This document shows positions 35,513 through 47,570 of a DNA stretch of 64,000 nt, in pieces. Position 1 is the stretch's first letter. Every line of letters starts with the position of its first letter. The notes below the pieces were generated by a model. The model saw only the letters and a list, made by a program, of their open reading frames with translations, made no database searches and was not told the origin of the DNA. This stretch comes from Phorcus lineatus (lineage: Eukaryota > Mollusca > Gastropoda > Trochida > Trochidae): positions 8,993,000 to 9,056,999 of the forward strand of contig OV121096.1 of the NCBI GenBank assembly GCA_921293015.1, written 5' to 3'. Position numbers and translations under genes: made by a program.

Positions 35513-36547
35513 TCAATACACAGTCCTGTTGACCAGGGCCAGATCACACAATTCATGTTCCGAGTCCCAAAACCAGTGCTTCCACTTCTTTGCACGTTCT
35601 ATTTTGGGGTTGTTGCCGATGACCCAATTGTTGTTGATAAGGAGGGGATGCATCTTGTTACGACGCTCCTCACTCCATGTATACCACTTCCCATCGGGGA
35701 ATAGGTCAAGGTCAAGCAGCTTGACCTTGATGTCAGCATACTTCTTACTGATGAGATTAGACACATACATCTGGTCATTGTCCCCCTCCGAGATTGCCTT
35801 GTGGTGACCCAGTTTCTTTATTCTGTCTAGCAAATTTATCAGCATGTCTGTGAGTTTCTTCCAAAGTTTGAGCACTCTCTCATTTGGAAACAGATAGAGG
35901 TAACCATAGCCAATTAAACCAGGTCTGTCTGCCACTTTGATTCCCACAACATCGTAACCTTTGCCTTGCTTCTGAGTTTCTGGAACAGGGTTGGCTAACC
36001 AGAGACAGTCAACTTCAAAAAGAAGAAGTTCAACCTTGTGCCGAATGAGTTCCATAAGAACACGTGTCCTCCATGATGTTATACGGATGTACCCTGCGTG
36101 TGTGTATTCCTGGTTTCCATTAAACTCCTCCCCGCCTGGAAGGGAGACAATATTCACATTGGGCCACTGACGAGACAGGGTGTTCCTTGACTTAATGTCT
36201 GTCACAACTATGATCACTTGAGAGTGGATGCCCATATACACAGTATTACACAGCCAGCTCTGTGCAAACGGGACGTAGGCATCATTTATAACCGCAATCA
36301 AGACCGTTTTTCCTGTCTTTTTGATCTTTTCAGCCATATGTATGATTAAGTTTATGTCCGTCAACTTTTGAACATTTTCATTGCTGCTGTTATTTGCTTC
36401 TATTCTAATTTGGCCTATATGTTCCTCAAATAAGGAGGTATGATGAACTGGTTTGTGTGATGGTATGAACACATTGTAGATGATAACCGCTGAGAAAAAG
36501 AGAAACAACAAGATGAAAATGCTTCTGAAATGAGTCCACCGATACAT
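35513..36547 (-). CDS. Type II membrane glycosyltransferase-like protein (nucleotide-diphospho-sugar transferase family)
   Basis: This is one uninterrupted coding exon of 344 residues, ATG at 36547 and stop at 35513. The frame stays open for 13 more codons upstream but has no earlier ATG. An acceptor-like GTTTCAG just upstream (about 36632) suggests a noncoding first exon. A short cytosolic N-terminus, one membrane anchor (about residues 9-28) and a lumenal domain give a Golgi type II layout. The domain resembles the nucleotide-diphospho-sugar transferase family (Pfam Nucleotid_trans, GT77-like). It has TVLIAVINDAYVPFAQSW, VTDIKS, a LLLFEVDCLWLANP metal-binding strand (about 174-187) and GDNDQMYVSN. 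The DxD position reads EVD (178-180), so the first acid is Glu. N-glycosylation sequons lie at 52, 53 and near the C-terminus (NRT). Donor and acceptor sugars are unknown. Confidence 0.88.
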   Translation of the reverse strand: MYRWTHFRSIFILLFLFFSAVIIYNVFIPSHKPVHHTSLFEEHIGQIRIEANNSSNENVQKLTDINLIIHMAEKIKKTGKTVLIAVINDAYVPFAQSWLCNTVYMGIHSQVIIVVTDIKSRNTLSRQWPNVNIVSLPGGEEFNGNQEYTHAGYIRITSWRTRVLMELIRHKVELLLFEVDCLWLANPVPETQKQGKGYDVVGIKVADRPGLIGYGYLYLFPNERVLKLWKKLTDMLINLLDRIKKLGHHKAISEGDNDQMYVSNLISKKYADIKVKLLDLDLFPDGKWYTWSEERRNKMHPLLINNNWVIGNNPKIERAKKWKHWFWDSEHELCDLALVNRTVY

Positions 36548-36679
36548 GTTGCAATCTTGGTTCTTTTCGAAGTGACCAAATATCACAGCTCTGCGGTGGT
36601 GATATCCTGTCTTCTCATTCCATCAGCTTACTCTGAAACAAGAAGAAATGAGACATAAGTTTCTGCTTCCAGATCGATG

Positions 36680-36970
36680 GAGTGAGGTGAGTTGGTGTTT
36701 AACGCCGCTTTCAAGATTATTTCACTTATATTGCGGCTGCTAGTATTATTGCAGGGAGAAAGCACGCAACACTATAGTGGCTATGCATTGCGGTGAAACC
36801 TGCGACCATCGACTGGAACTAGCGAACCATCAGTGGTACACTGGTACCACGCTGAAATTCAGTGTAGCATTTCACCCAAACCTGACTGCGTGTAGAAGAG
36901 TTCTTTACTGCAGACCAAGTTGCTGAGCCCCTGGCCGGTTTTGATCCGAAGCCGAATGCCCTAACCACTC
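36680..36970 (-). mobile_element. SINE with damaged tRNA head
   Basis: GAGTGAGGTGAGTTGGTGTTTAACGCCGC through GCATTGCGGTGAAACC to CTAACCACTC. The box B complement is deleted (GGCCGGTTTTGATCC) and box A is cut short. It lies just upstream of the glycosyltransferase-like gene. Confidence 0.85.
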
Positions 36971-37604
36971 AAATAGATGGAAATAGAGCTTCTAATTGTT
37001 GTTCTTAGAACAGTGGCATTCACTTTATCTGCAGTGCACTTTGCTAACAGACTTATCAAAACACATTTTGATTATAATTGACCGTGATTAAGGAATAACA
37101 GTTTAAAATATTGAGTCTACCTGGATATGAACTTGTTCTATTTGGAGGTTTCTTTCAACTCAGTCTGACCAGGATCCCACTATTTGAATGGTCTGACATA
37201 AGGCCAGCTAGCCAATCACAATACCTGTGGCAAAAGCTTTTGGTGTTTGCTACTGACAACTTACTCGCATGAACCAGTCGTTAAACTTATTGCCACATTC
37301 CCTCATTTAAAGGCGATGTGATTCGTTCTCTAATCACTAGGTTATGTCTGCATTAAACAGGCTATAGGACATGCGATTAGTGGGGTTGTCATCAGACAAT
37401 CCTGATGGCAGGAATTTATGTCACACTAAGTAGAGTCAATATTTTAAAATTTGTATTCCTTAGGACACGTTCAATTTTAATCAGACAAATCAAAGCAGTT
37501 TTATTAACCAATGATTATTGGCCATCAACTGTCTTTGAACTGCCACCCCCTCATATAAATAGACTTGTCCGACATAAATACAAAATAATGCAGCATCAAC
37601 TTAA

Positions 37605-38225
37605 ACGCACTAGTGCACACCAATATTTCTTTAACACAACGAAAGCACAGATGCTGCATATCTCTCGATATTATTCAAGATCCTCACTAAAGCAATCTAC
37701 CTCGTAAGTTATTTAACGAATATTTACGTATTCAGGTAGTAAAGTTGATTTTTAAAGACCGGAAGTATTTAATGTTACGCTACAATAAATCCGCATGAAC
37801 TACGATATCGGAAATATGAAGATTTTGCTTATAACCAAAAAGCGGAAACGGCAGCCGCTTTGGTCAATCTAATAGCAATGCTAATGCTGTGTTATTAAAT
37901 CGGTTTATTTACAACATGGGTTTCATAAAACATAATTCATTATTTGTTCTCAGTTCAGAGTTTAGGTAAATTCAACAGCTGCACATAATAATAGTTCAGC
38001 CGCTTTCAACTGTCTATAATTAATCCGTTTTGTGCACAGCTAACCTTAGATTTGTTATATGTCCAAGCCGACAGCGGCTGACAAAATTTTTTCATTGTTG
38101 ATTGCAGGTCAATTGTAAAGAATTTTAAGTATTTTATTGCATCGATAGAAAGCTTAAGTGAATGCATAAGTCCTCTTAAACCTTAAAACAGGCAATTTAA
38201 ACCATAAAAGTGTGCACTAGTGCCT
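37605..38225. mobile_element. 621-bp TTAA-type MITE, CACTAGTGCACAC ends
   Basis: The left end ACGCACTAGTGCACACC and the right end (reverse strand) AGGCACTAGTGCACACTTTT form terminal inverted repeats. TTAA flanks both sides (37601-37604 and 38226-38229), matching the piggyBac type. It aligns over its full length with 43783-44408; the interior is noncoding. Confidence 0.93.
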
Positions 38226-38229
38226 TTAA

Positions 38230-39240
38230 TACACATATAAACTGTACACCCAGAAATTTAATTGGCTGTAAATTTTCATGATTCCGGTGGGAAGCACTCA
38301 AACCGTAAAAATTCGAAACAATCTTCATCGACAAATAATTTCACCCATAAACTGTCCATCAATCTTTTCATAGAAATAGCACATGTAGAATACGGCTCAC
38401 CCCTACATGTAATTAAGCCTTCGTTTAGTGAATTGTTTCTTCCAACGTTTGAGATGAGTTTTCTAGACTTTTTTTATTATCTAAGACCCTTTATGAGAAG
38501 TCAATACATGCAGGTGTCAATCTGCTTTTATATCCAGGACTGTTGACAATGGTGAGTGGAGCTAATCTCTTTTCATAACACAAATAATGCATCCAGGCAT
38601 AATAAGCTTTTAAACTAGGTGTGTCAGATTATGACTGCCTGCAGTATTTGAATAAATGAATAAAACATATCTATTCACTTTGTCACATCGAATTCAACAG
38701 AATTTGTTCTTTACACGCGTAAGAATTGACAGTAATGATAATGGTAACGGGAAGTTTTCAAAGTGTTTAGCGCAATTCACGCATATATACGGACATAGAC
38801 ATTTCGCAAACTGGTATATGGCAATGCTATTATCAGCCGGCTGATCACACTACAAGCTAGGGCTTGGTGAAGGCAGGACTGGAGGCAGACTTTAAACAAA
38901 CCAGCTAATATGCTCCCTGTATTATACAAATATGTTTCTTTTCTTGGTAATGTCAACACTCAAAACGGGAGGTAAAATCGGACAAACATCTGATGTTAAA
39001 AATACTTTTAATACCTACAAACATAAAAAACCTTCGAAAATGTACATTTTTAAAAACTCCTAAAACACGAAATTAAAATCAATAAAAGATGATTAGGTCC
39101 TGAACCATGAAAATTTCCACCCGCTCAATAAATAAGTTCGTTACTTCTAAAAATTTAGAGATCACCAACAGCACCTCCATCTTACAACAGGTTGAAACAT
39201 TTTATCAGAAACTTTATTCATCAAATTAGGATCTTGATGA
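38230..39240. other. Intergenic DNA without recognised genes
   Basis: Only short frames with no motif are present. No repeat family was recognised here. Confidence 0.35.
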
Positions 39241-39254
39241 AAAAGTTGAACTAG

Positions 39255-39610
39255 AAAATAAACTTAACTGAAATAGAAAATAACTCCAAAAATAAATGAT
39301 AACCTTAGAGAAGAGCTTGAAAAAATCATTGATATTGATGAAATTACTTTTGCAGTAAAAAATATTAAAAATAACAGAAGCCCTGGTCTTGATGGAATCC
39401 CTATTGACTTATTCCCTATTCAGATTTATCAAGAAGGTGTTCTCTGAGAATAAATTATCTTTAACAATGAAGAGAGGGGTTACTACTTGCATACCTACTT
39501 GCAAATAAAAATAGCACCGTGCTTTAAAATTGGAGACAAATTAGTGAAATTACTATTCTGAATTCTGTTTATAAGATAATTAGAGCATTGGACTTACTTA
39601 TACATGGAAA
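39255..39610 (+). pseudogene. Reverse-transcriptase remnant of a LINE (L1-like)
   Basis: The plus-strand frame encodes IDEITFAVKNIKNNRSPGLD followed by GIPIDLF, the first conserved block of non-LTR reverse transcriptase (NNKSPGxDGxP type). In another frame, NWRQISEITILNSVYKII matches the NWRPISLLN..YKI block. Frameshifts and stops lie between them, and the catalytic YADD part is absent. It is a dead fragment. Confidence 0.85.
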
Positions 39611-42420
39611 TCAAGACCACAATCTTCTTTTGTAAACTAAGTTCTTAAATTGTTTTAATTTGAGAAAAAAAAGCCTGCTGTTTGATTTCATTTTGGTTTC
39701 TATACATGATAATCGTTCTGTATATAAATAAATATTTTGAATATATTTAGTCTTTCATCGCATAACAATATTATTACAATAAATATACAATGTGGTTATT
39801 GTATTTGGTTAGGATCCACGTCTGCTTCCACCATCAGTCATATTACCGATAGGGGCCAATGCCTTGATAAATATGATAAATGATAACCATTGACTAAAAA
39901 AAAAAAATGCTCGGCGTGCACCTTTTTAGTTTTACAAGCATGCTCATGTACACTAATTGGAAGGTGACATGCAGGTATCAGTGTCATAACTGAACGGATG
40001 TTTACCAAAATCCCTTCCTTCGGACACCCCTTCCCCCTACCCCCTCCACCCACCCCACACCCTTCTCTGAGATACCAAGCAGCTGTGTTTGCCATTTGCA
40101 CCAAGACTGATCAGTAGATTCGTTTGGAAATCAGGGAAATGAGGACAACTGGATTTATTTACTGGACATCTGATAAGCATTGACGGAACACCACTTATTC
40201 AAGGCTGGGGTTGTATTAGAGATCTGGGTTGTAAACGAGGAAATACCGTATGATTCAAAATCTCAACTAAAAAAATCTGTCTGGCTAGTGTTACAGTAAC
40301 CCACCTGCATCTGATATACCCCTGATAATGAACAAACTATTTACTTAACAATTTTGCTCATTTAGGTTATTAATCCAAATTACTACAAATCTATTGAAAA
40401 GACCATTATTTCTGCACAAAAATGTATTTGATCCAAGCTGCTCCAGTCCAATCCAGTGATAGGGGTGCATTAATATGACTGTAGGCAAATTGCCGCTAAT
40501 CCGTAATATACCATATAGAAATAAATCGACATTTCTGTATAGTAATATCAAGGATGTATATACACGTCCTTGGTAATATCATAATAACTGTTCATAGGTG
40601 TGTCAAAAAACGGCATCCCGGATCCCCACTCCGACTGTTGCAGGCTTCACTTCACCCCAATCTCCAACCCGCAATATTGCATCCCAAAATGTTTTTATTT
40701 TTGAATAAAATATTAGTCAGACGTGGCCGATCTACCAAAGGAAACAATACTTAATATACTCACCTTTTCCATATTTCTCACTCCACGTCAATGTTGTTAG
40801 ACAATATCTTAAACATGCTTGATTGTTTCAAGCGGCGTACACACGGACCATGTGATCGGCGTGCATCGCTCGACGACAGGCTCAAGTAAAAATAGGGAAG
40901 AGGTATCCTTTCAACAAATCTTTATAAAATTGAAGTCTATGAAAATATTATTTCTTAATATTGATCAAGGATACTTTAATGATGTATGTGCGAGGCAATT
41001 CAGTATGGGTTGAAAAGGAAATCGCATCGCAAAGATAATCTGATTATGTGCTTTTGTCGATCGCGCCAAGAGTGCGTTGGTCTCCATTGGAGTTGCTTGC
41101 GTAAGCTGGTGGTATATCAGACTCAAAATCAAGCATTGCCAAATGTGATTGTATCATACTAAGGGACGTAACTCCATATTCTAAAGTTTTTCCCCCAAAT
41201 AAAACGTAAAGATGATATCCAAGTCAAATTCGAATTCAAATTTAATTCTCCATATTATCTCAATCAGTTATGTTCACTTTATCCTTTCCGACGACAAATT
41301 AAAAGCACAGACTTTTATCACCTCTGCCGTGATATCAAACATATTTTCTAACACGTAAAAAAAAGTGAATGTATAATTAAGGGTATCTTATTAAAATCAG
41401 CGCATTTATCAGAAAAGACATGAGGCAGTGAATATATTTATGCTTCCTAGAAAATTTTCGTTTCTCTGTGTTAAATCATGATTAACAGAACGGAAATTCA
41501 AATTAATCTGGTTGTCTAAAAATATTCTTATCTTTTCAGTTTTAAATTTTCAAAAACATTTAGAATTTAAACACAAACAACACTTTACATACAATAGTGA
41601 CAGTGACATTAAGTGCGACAGTTGTGACATTTCTTGCTATATATTAATTATCCGTTGTTGAGTGATGGTGAGGAGACTGATTTGAACATTGTTCATTTTT
41701 TAATTAAATGAAATACTTCTTAATACGTATAAATCAAAACATGCAAAAAACTTAATATAAATGTTGTTATGAACTGATTGTTTAAATTTTGGGATTTTTT
41801 GTGTCCTCTGGACTATTTCATTATCAGAAACAGGTATCAGTATTGGCTGTGCACTCAACCATAAATGTTGTTGCTTTAAGGCGTCATAAATCTGCATGTC
41901 ATAGATTTGGGTTGCTACCCTCAGGATATATGGTGTATTGGTTCATATACAATCCAAAATTATTTGTTGAAACATACTTTGTGTCTGTTTGATATCAAGA
42001 TCATCACATGATAAAAGATAAAGGTACACTCAATGATTGCTTCCACTGAAAAAGGATTAACTATAGTACAAATGTATTGCTTTTTTGTGTGTGATTATAT
42101 CATTTTTTCAAACTTAATTGAAGTCAAATGTAATTCATTGGTCATCGCTTTTACAAAATTTTATTTTTGACAGTTTTTCAAATGTAATATTTCCCGATAA
42201 AGTTAAAAATTAAGAAATGGAGTTATATTAACACTTCGAAATTAGTTTCTGATGTACTATGTAAATAACCTGTAATCTTTATATGATAAAGGAAAATGTT
42301 TATGTTAAATATTAATTCATGGGATTTCCTTTACTGATTTTATAATATTTGATATACAAAATACATGCAGTTTTGCCATCTTTTATCTGGTTTACAGTCC
42401 TAAACGTGTGTTGAAATGTA
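39610..42420. other. Intergenic DNA without recognised genes
   Basis: No domain-bearing exon and no resolved repeat. A C-rich run lies at 40030-40063, and a GC-richer patch near 40830-40880 was checked and gave nothing. Confidence 0.35.
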
Positions 42421-42427
42421 CTCCTTA

Positions 42428-42795
42428 GGCTGGAAACACACTACGTCCGAATTTTCTTGCGATCCGTCATGCGATGCGATCCGACACGTTTGTCATGTAC
42501 ACACTAGACGCGATTATATGTACGTTTAGCATTGCGTTTTATCTATGTCTTTACATTAACACGTTGTTTGAATGGAAAACCCCCCACGATATGCACGAAA
42601 TATGACGTCAAAAGGGAATCCTTCATGCGATTCCATTTGCGATACGTCAAAAATAGGTGCAGCACCTATTTTCATCGCATCGCAATGACGCATCGGTCGT
42701 AGTGTGAGCGCTCTATGAAAAATACACGGTGTGCGTTTTTTTGACGCATAGCATGACGGATCGCAAGGAAATTCGGACGTAGTGTGTTTCCAGCC
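42428..42795. mobile_element. 368-bp MITE with ~47-bp inverted repeats and TTA duplication (PIF/Harbinger-like)
   Basis: The left end GGCTGGAAACACACTACGTC and the reverse complement of the right end agree over about 47 bases with one or two changes, as far as GCGATCCGTCATGC. TTA flanks both sides (42425-42427, 42796-42798). A 3-bp TWA target is characteristic of PIF/Harbinger. The interior contains another GATGCGATCC repeat and no coding frame. Confidence 0.92.
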
Positions 42796-43299
42796 TTACA
42801 CGTTGCGCACATATGTTGCTCAAATTGTTACTGGCATTGACGTAACTTATAAATATTGTATTAATGTGCTGCAAAGATTCTAATGTGTTATATATTTTCC
42901 TGTAAAAACTCACTTTTAATTACACTTACAGGATGAATTTACAAGGCAAAGTTAGGAATGTCTTAATTATTTCAACAACATGTTTTTACCAAATGATAAA
43001 CACACAAACGCCGAACAGCTTTATATTTCTACACCGTCGGTGCATATTTTTTCCCTAAAGGTTTTTATGGCGTTATTATAATTTACCTCCGTCTTAAAAA
43101 ATTCGGCGAGTTCCATTATGAATCTGATAAAATCATGAAATCAAATTGAAGGAACTGCTATTATATTACAGGACATTATACTTAGAAGTTCCTTTCTTAG
43201 AACATTGAGGTAAAAATTTCATCAATTAGAAATAAGAGCGCTTTTCAGGTGTCACGAAAACGAAAAGAAATGTTACCATTTGCGAGGCAGTCTGTTTAA

Positions 43300-43737
43300 A
43301 GGGGCACAGAGTATGTTGTTGGAGTCAAATCTGTCAAATTTCATAAATGGTATCATTTTATCGAGTAGTAGTGGTTGTTTAAGAAAATCAGGATCCTAAT
43401 GCTTATCACTCCAGTATAGTGACGATAAACGGAATATAATGTAGTGATTTGTGATCGAAAACAGGACAGTGGCTCGCGTCAATAATTCAAACGTAATTTC
43501 GGAAACGTATTTAAAGCAGACACAAAGACAAACATTGGTTGATAGTTTTAATTGGTTACATAATTTTGAATTCTGAACACTTACTTTTCCGATTATCAGT
43601 GAAAGCAAGAAAATATCATATTTTGGCATTTTAGAAATTCAAGTTCAGCTAGTCGATTTTACCTTAACTCTGGTAAAAAGGTGTTTTGGCTCTTACTAAA
43701 GCCAAATAAAAAATCACGAAACATACTCTGTGTCACT
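43300..43737. mobile_element. 438-bp TTAA-type MITE, CACAGAGTATGTT ends
   Basis: The left end AGGGGCACAGAGTATGTT and the right end (reverse strand) AGTGACACAGAGTATGTT are flanked by TTAA (43296-43299 and 43738-43741). It aligns with the older copy at 7147-7584. Only 37 bases separate its right TTAA from that of the next MITE. Confidence 0.9.
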
Positions 43738-43782
43738 TTAATCATATGAAGCAGTTCCAAACGAGTGTAGCATTTTGGTTAA

Positions 43783-44408
43783 ACGCACTTGTGCACACCA
43801 ATATTTCGTTAACACAACGAATGCACAGATACTGCAAATCTCTCGATATTATTCAAGATCCTCACTCAAGTAATCTACCTCGTAAGTTATTTAACAAATA
43901 TTTACGTATTCAGCTAGTAAAGTTGATTTTTTGAAGACCGGAAGTATTTAATGTAACGCAACTTTAAATCCGCATGATCTACGTACGATATCGGAAATAT
44001 TAAGATTTTGCTCATAACCAAAAATGCGGAAACGGCAGCCGCTTTGGTCAATCTAATAGCAATGCTAATGAGTGTTATTAAATCGGTTTATTTACAAAAT
44101 TGCTTTCATAAAACATAATTCATTCTTTGTTCTCAGTTCAGAGTTTAGGTAAATTCAACAGCTGCACATAATAATAGTTCCGCCGCGTTCAACGGTCTAT
44201 AATTCATCCGTTTTGTGCACAGCTAACCATAGATTTTTTATATGTCCAAGCCGACAGCGGCTGTCTAAATTTTTTCATTGTTGATTGCAGGTCAATTGTA
44301 AAGAATTTTAAGTATTTCATTGCATCGATAGAAAGCTTAAGTGAATGCATAAGTAATCTTAAACCTTAAAATAGCCAATTTAAACCGTAAAAGCGTGCAC
44401 TAGTGCCT
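43783..44408. mobile_element. 626-bp TTAA-type MITE, second copy of the 37605 family
   Basis: It starts ACGCACTTGTGCACACC and ends GCACTAGTGCCT, with TTAA on both sides (43779-43782, 44409-44412). It is nearly identical in order and spacing to 37605-38225; differences are scattered substitutions and small indels. Confidence 0.93.
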
Positions 44409-44420
44409 TTAAGCTATGCG

Positions 44421-44620
44421 AATCCATTTTCCTGCCTCAAATGATTAAAAGATGTTTTCACTAAAATCGACAGTTATTTGCGCTTGACATTCGTTACTTT
44501 CTTCTGCGGCCTCCAAAACATGGGGAATGAGGTTTCTGACCCTCTGAAGATAATGAATTGGGCGTAAACAACTCGATTTTTATGTGCACTTTTTAATCAT
44601 TTGAGGTAGGGAAATGAATT
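44421..44620. mobile_element. 200-bp MITE, CCTCAAATGATTAAAA ends
   Basis: AATCCATTTTCCTGCCTCAAATGATTAAAA at the left is mirrored by TTTTAATCATTTGAGGTAGG and GAAATGAATT at the right. Related fragments lie at 30985-31130 and about 8855-8890 (TTCATTTGAGGTAGGGAAAT). Confidence 0.85.
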
Positions 44621-44679
44621 TTGTTTAAAAATGATTGCTACTGCCCATTTAAAAGAATTAATTTGCTTACCAAAGTTGT

Positions 44680-44840
44680 CAGTTTCCTGCATTACAACGC
44701 TACAACTGCATTACAAACTCTTCCACTGACCGAACAGAAGCATTACGCAATGAAAGCCTTCCTCATCATCCTTACTCACCTGACCTTGCACCATCTAACT
44801 TCCACCTCTTTCTTTCTACGCAGTCATTTATAGTGATTAT
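44680..44840 (+). pseudogene. mariner transposase remnant
   Basis: Reading CTTCCTCATCATCCTTACTC onwards gives LPHHPYSPDLAPSNFHLFL. This is the mariner transposase block containing the third catalytic Asp (PPYSPDLAPSDYHLF type). The preceding DNARPH-like block is recognisable only in another frame (HYNATTALQT). No terminal repeats were found. Confidence 0.8.
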
Positions 44841-45244
44841 AGTGCCTTTCCTTACCAAGCTCTTGTTTTGGTTTATGTGATACAGACGCTTCTGACAGCA
44901 TTATCACTGTACGTTATTAATTAAATCAACGTAATTACAATTCATTTACGGTTTATAAATCAGATAAAACATTGCATGTGATCATAATCAAGGACAACTA
45001 CGTGATCATGTATCTTTGGGGCTTTTTTCGTCTGAACTGCAATAAAGTCGGGTTGGACTATCAAACGCCTTGAACTTTGAAGAAGGCTAGGCCGGCCATA
45101 AAAATCAATTTCTCTAATGTTTGTCGGTATACAAAATAGAAAACACCCTCATCCACGGGCTTTCCCACAAAAGAGGCCTCAGCCTACGGGAAAACCCTCG
45201 TGGGCTCTGTTGACAAGGGTGTTATGTTTTACTGATAGTTTGTT

Positions 45245-46088
45245 GATAGTAATTCTGAACCCCAAGGTACTTCAACCTTTCCACTTGAACTTCAGTGCTT
45301 ATTATCTTCACTCACGTGACCTACTGCATGTGCTCCATGCTTTTCTCAACCGAAACACAGCATGTTAGTAAACATATTGAACACATTACCCAGCATTCTC
45401 TCCCCACAGAGGTATAGCTCCGTCATTAATTCCCATAGGGGAGAGCGGGGCAAAGCGCGCCATGGGGGCAAAGCGAGAATCGCATTTTTCTTTAAAACAT
45501 ATGTAATTAAGGCGACGCTGCACACGTCGTTCAGCCAATGGACATTAGCGTTATATATCACGCTAGCCAACGCTGCCACCATAACCGCGCCGCAAACAGA
45601 TAAGAGGAGTAAAAAACGAAATTTGACTATTTTACTGTAGGAGTTCTGTGAAATGAAAGGCAATTTTGTAATACTTAGAAAGGGTGGAATTAATCTATCC
45701 ATATGTTGCCTCAAAGCATGTCTACTGAGGTTAACAAAAACAGTTTTGATATATTGTTTGTTTATATCCTTGTAAGGCTGTGGCTGAAATTATAACATAT
45801 ACTAAATGGGGCAAAGCGCGCCGTCGGTGGCGCCCTTTGTCCCCTTAAATTTCAGTTGTTATTTATATATGAACTGATATTATAAGAGATTGGGATGAAA
45901 GTAAACTTTTATTTTATGATAGTTTGATAAGTAATGATCCAATGGATAGTGAAATTATTAGAATTAATTGTTTAACTGCCCCAAAATACTAAAATGATAA
46001 ATATATAATAAATATGATGCTATCGGTTATTCCGTGTCTGAACATAGTGGGCTACAGAAGCATGTAAATGAGATATAGACCTAATTTC
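45245..46088 (+). repeat. Direct duplication, copy 1
   Basis: It begins GATAGTAATTCTGAACCCC and ends GACCTAATTTC. The same sequence recurs at 46416-47140, 1171 bases further on. Copy 1 keeps about 120 bases (around 45820-45945) that are missing from copy 2. Confidence 0.95.
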
Positions 46089-46415
46089 ATTGCATTTTGT
46101 TTCTAAATCATGTTATATCTTTCTTTCAGGATCATGTTAGTCGATGTATTAAACTGCCAAGTTAGTGGCGTTAATATTGTAAAGCAACTGTATTCTCGTG
46201 AAACTGGCCAAAGGTTTAATTTTCGAAGAACAGTAAAAACCAATTGTCTTTGTCGATAATTAACAATTCATTTATGAATTTTCTGGAATTCATTTCTTGT
46301 GTCGTTTCCATGGAAACGCCATTTTTTTTACTTAGTAATATGGTGTAGAATGGTGACAGATTTTCTCAGAAACTTTTACTGCAAGAGGAGTGCAATTTTG
46401 GTTATGGAAATACCT

Positions 46416-47140
46416 GATAGTAATTCTGAACCCCAAGGTACTTCAACCTTTCCACTTGAACTTCAGTGCTTATTATCTTCACTCACGTGACCTACTGCAT
46501 GTGCTCCATGCTTTTCTCAACCGAAACACAGCATGTTAGTAAACATATTGAACACATTACCCAGCATTCTCTCCCCACAGAGGTATAGCTCCGTCATTAA
46601 TTCCCATAGGGGAGAGCGGGGCAAAGCGCGCCATGGGGGCAAAGCGAGAATCGCATTTTTCTTTAAAACATATGTAATTAAGGCGACGCTGCACACGTCG
46701 TTCAGCCAATGGACATTAGCGTTACATATCACGCTAGCCAACGCTGCCACCATAACCGCGCCGCAAACAGATAAGAGGAGTAAAAAACGAAATTTTGACT
46801 ATTTTACTGTAGGAGTTCTGTGAAATGAAAGGCAATTTTGTAATACTTAGAAAGGGTGGAATTAATCTATCCATATGTTGCCTCAAAGCATGTCTACTGA
46901 GGTTAACAAAAACAGTTTTGAATATTGTTTGTTTATAACCTTGTAAGGCTGTGGCTGAAATTATAACATATACTAAATGGGGCAAAGCGCGCCGTCGGTA
47001 GTGAAATTATTAGAAATAATTGTTTAACTGCCCCAAAATACTAAAATGATAAATATATAATAAATATAATGCTATCGGTTATTCCGTGTCTGAACATAGT
47101 GGGCTACAGAAGCATGTAAATGAGATATAGACCTAATTTC
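46416..47140 (+). repeat. Direct duplication, copy 2 (internal deletion)
   Basis: Nearly base-for-base the same as 45245-46088 apart from a deletion after GCGCGCCGTCGGT. The few substitutions suggest a fairly recent event. Both copies carry identical short frames in both directions, which is a consequence of duplication rather than evidence of a gene. Confidence 0.95.
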
Positions 47141-47570
47141 CGAAATTTCCGAAATTTTATTTTTAAAGAGTTATGACCCTTGATTGCTCAGTTGGACTTT
47201 GAGCGATTAAAAAACTAGAGGAGTATCATTTTGTTTTTGGACACAGCTAATGATACTCTTGATCGAGTTCGAAAGCCATTTCCGAAATTTTATTTCTGAC
47301 AGAATTATGGCCCTTGCCTCTGAAATTGGACTTGGAGCGATTAACAGGTCTGATGCGTCAATGGGGACAAGTTTTCTCAGACAATATCACACTTAAGTGA
47401 ATGAAATTTTGGTTTTGGACACACCTGTTGATGCTCTTGATCGAGTTCGAAAGCCATTTCCGAAATATTATTTTTCACAAAGTTATGGCCCTTGAATGCG
47501 CAATTTGACTTGTAGTGATTAACAGATCTGTTGCTCCAATGGGGACACATTTGCTCAAAAGCCATTACAG
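47140..47570. repeat. Diverged tandem repeat with AGTTATGGCCCTTGA motif
   Basis: Three units start near 47150, 47280 and 47455. Each runs CCGAAATTTTATTT, AGTTATGGCCCTTG, TTGGACTT.GAGCGATTAA, and the first two end CTTGATCGAGTTCGAAAGCC. I associate repeats with this motif with mollusc genomes; this is from memory and would need a repeat search. Confidence 0.8.

Noticed and set aside
45346..46985. Two identical ~80-120 residue frames on the minus strand
   Set aside because: Explained by direct duplication of a noncoding repeat; also open on the opposite strand.
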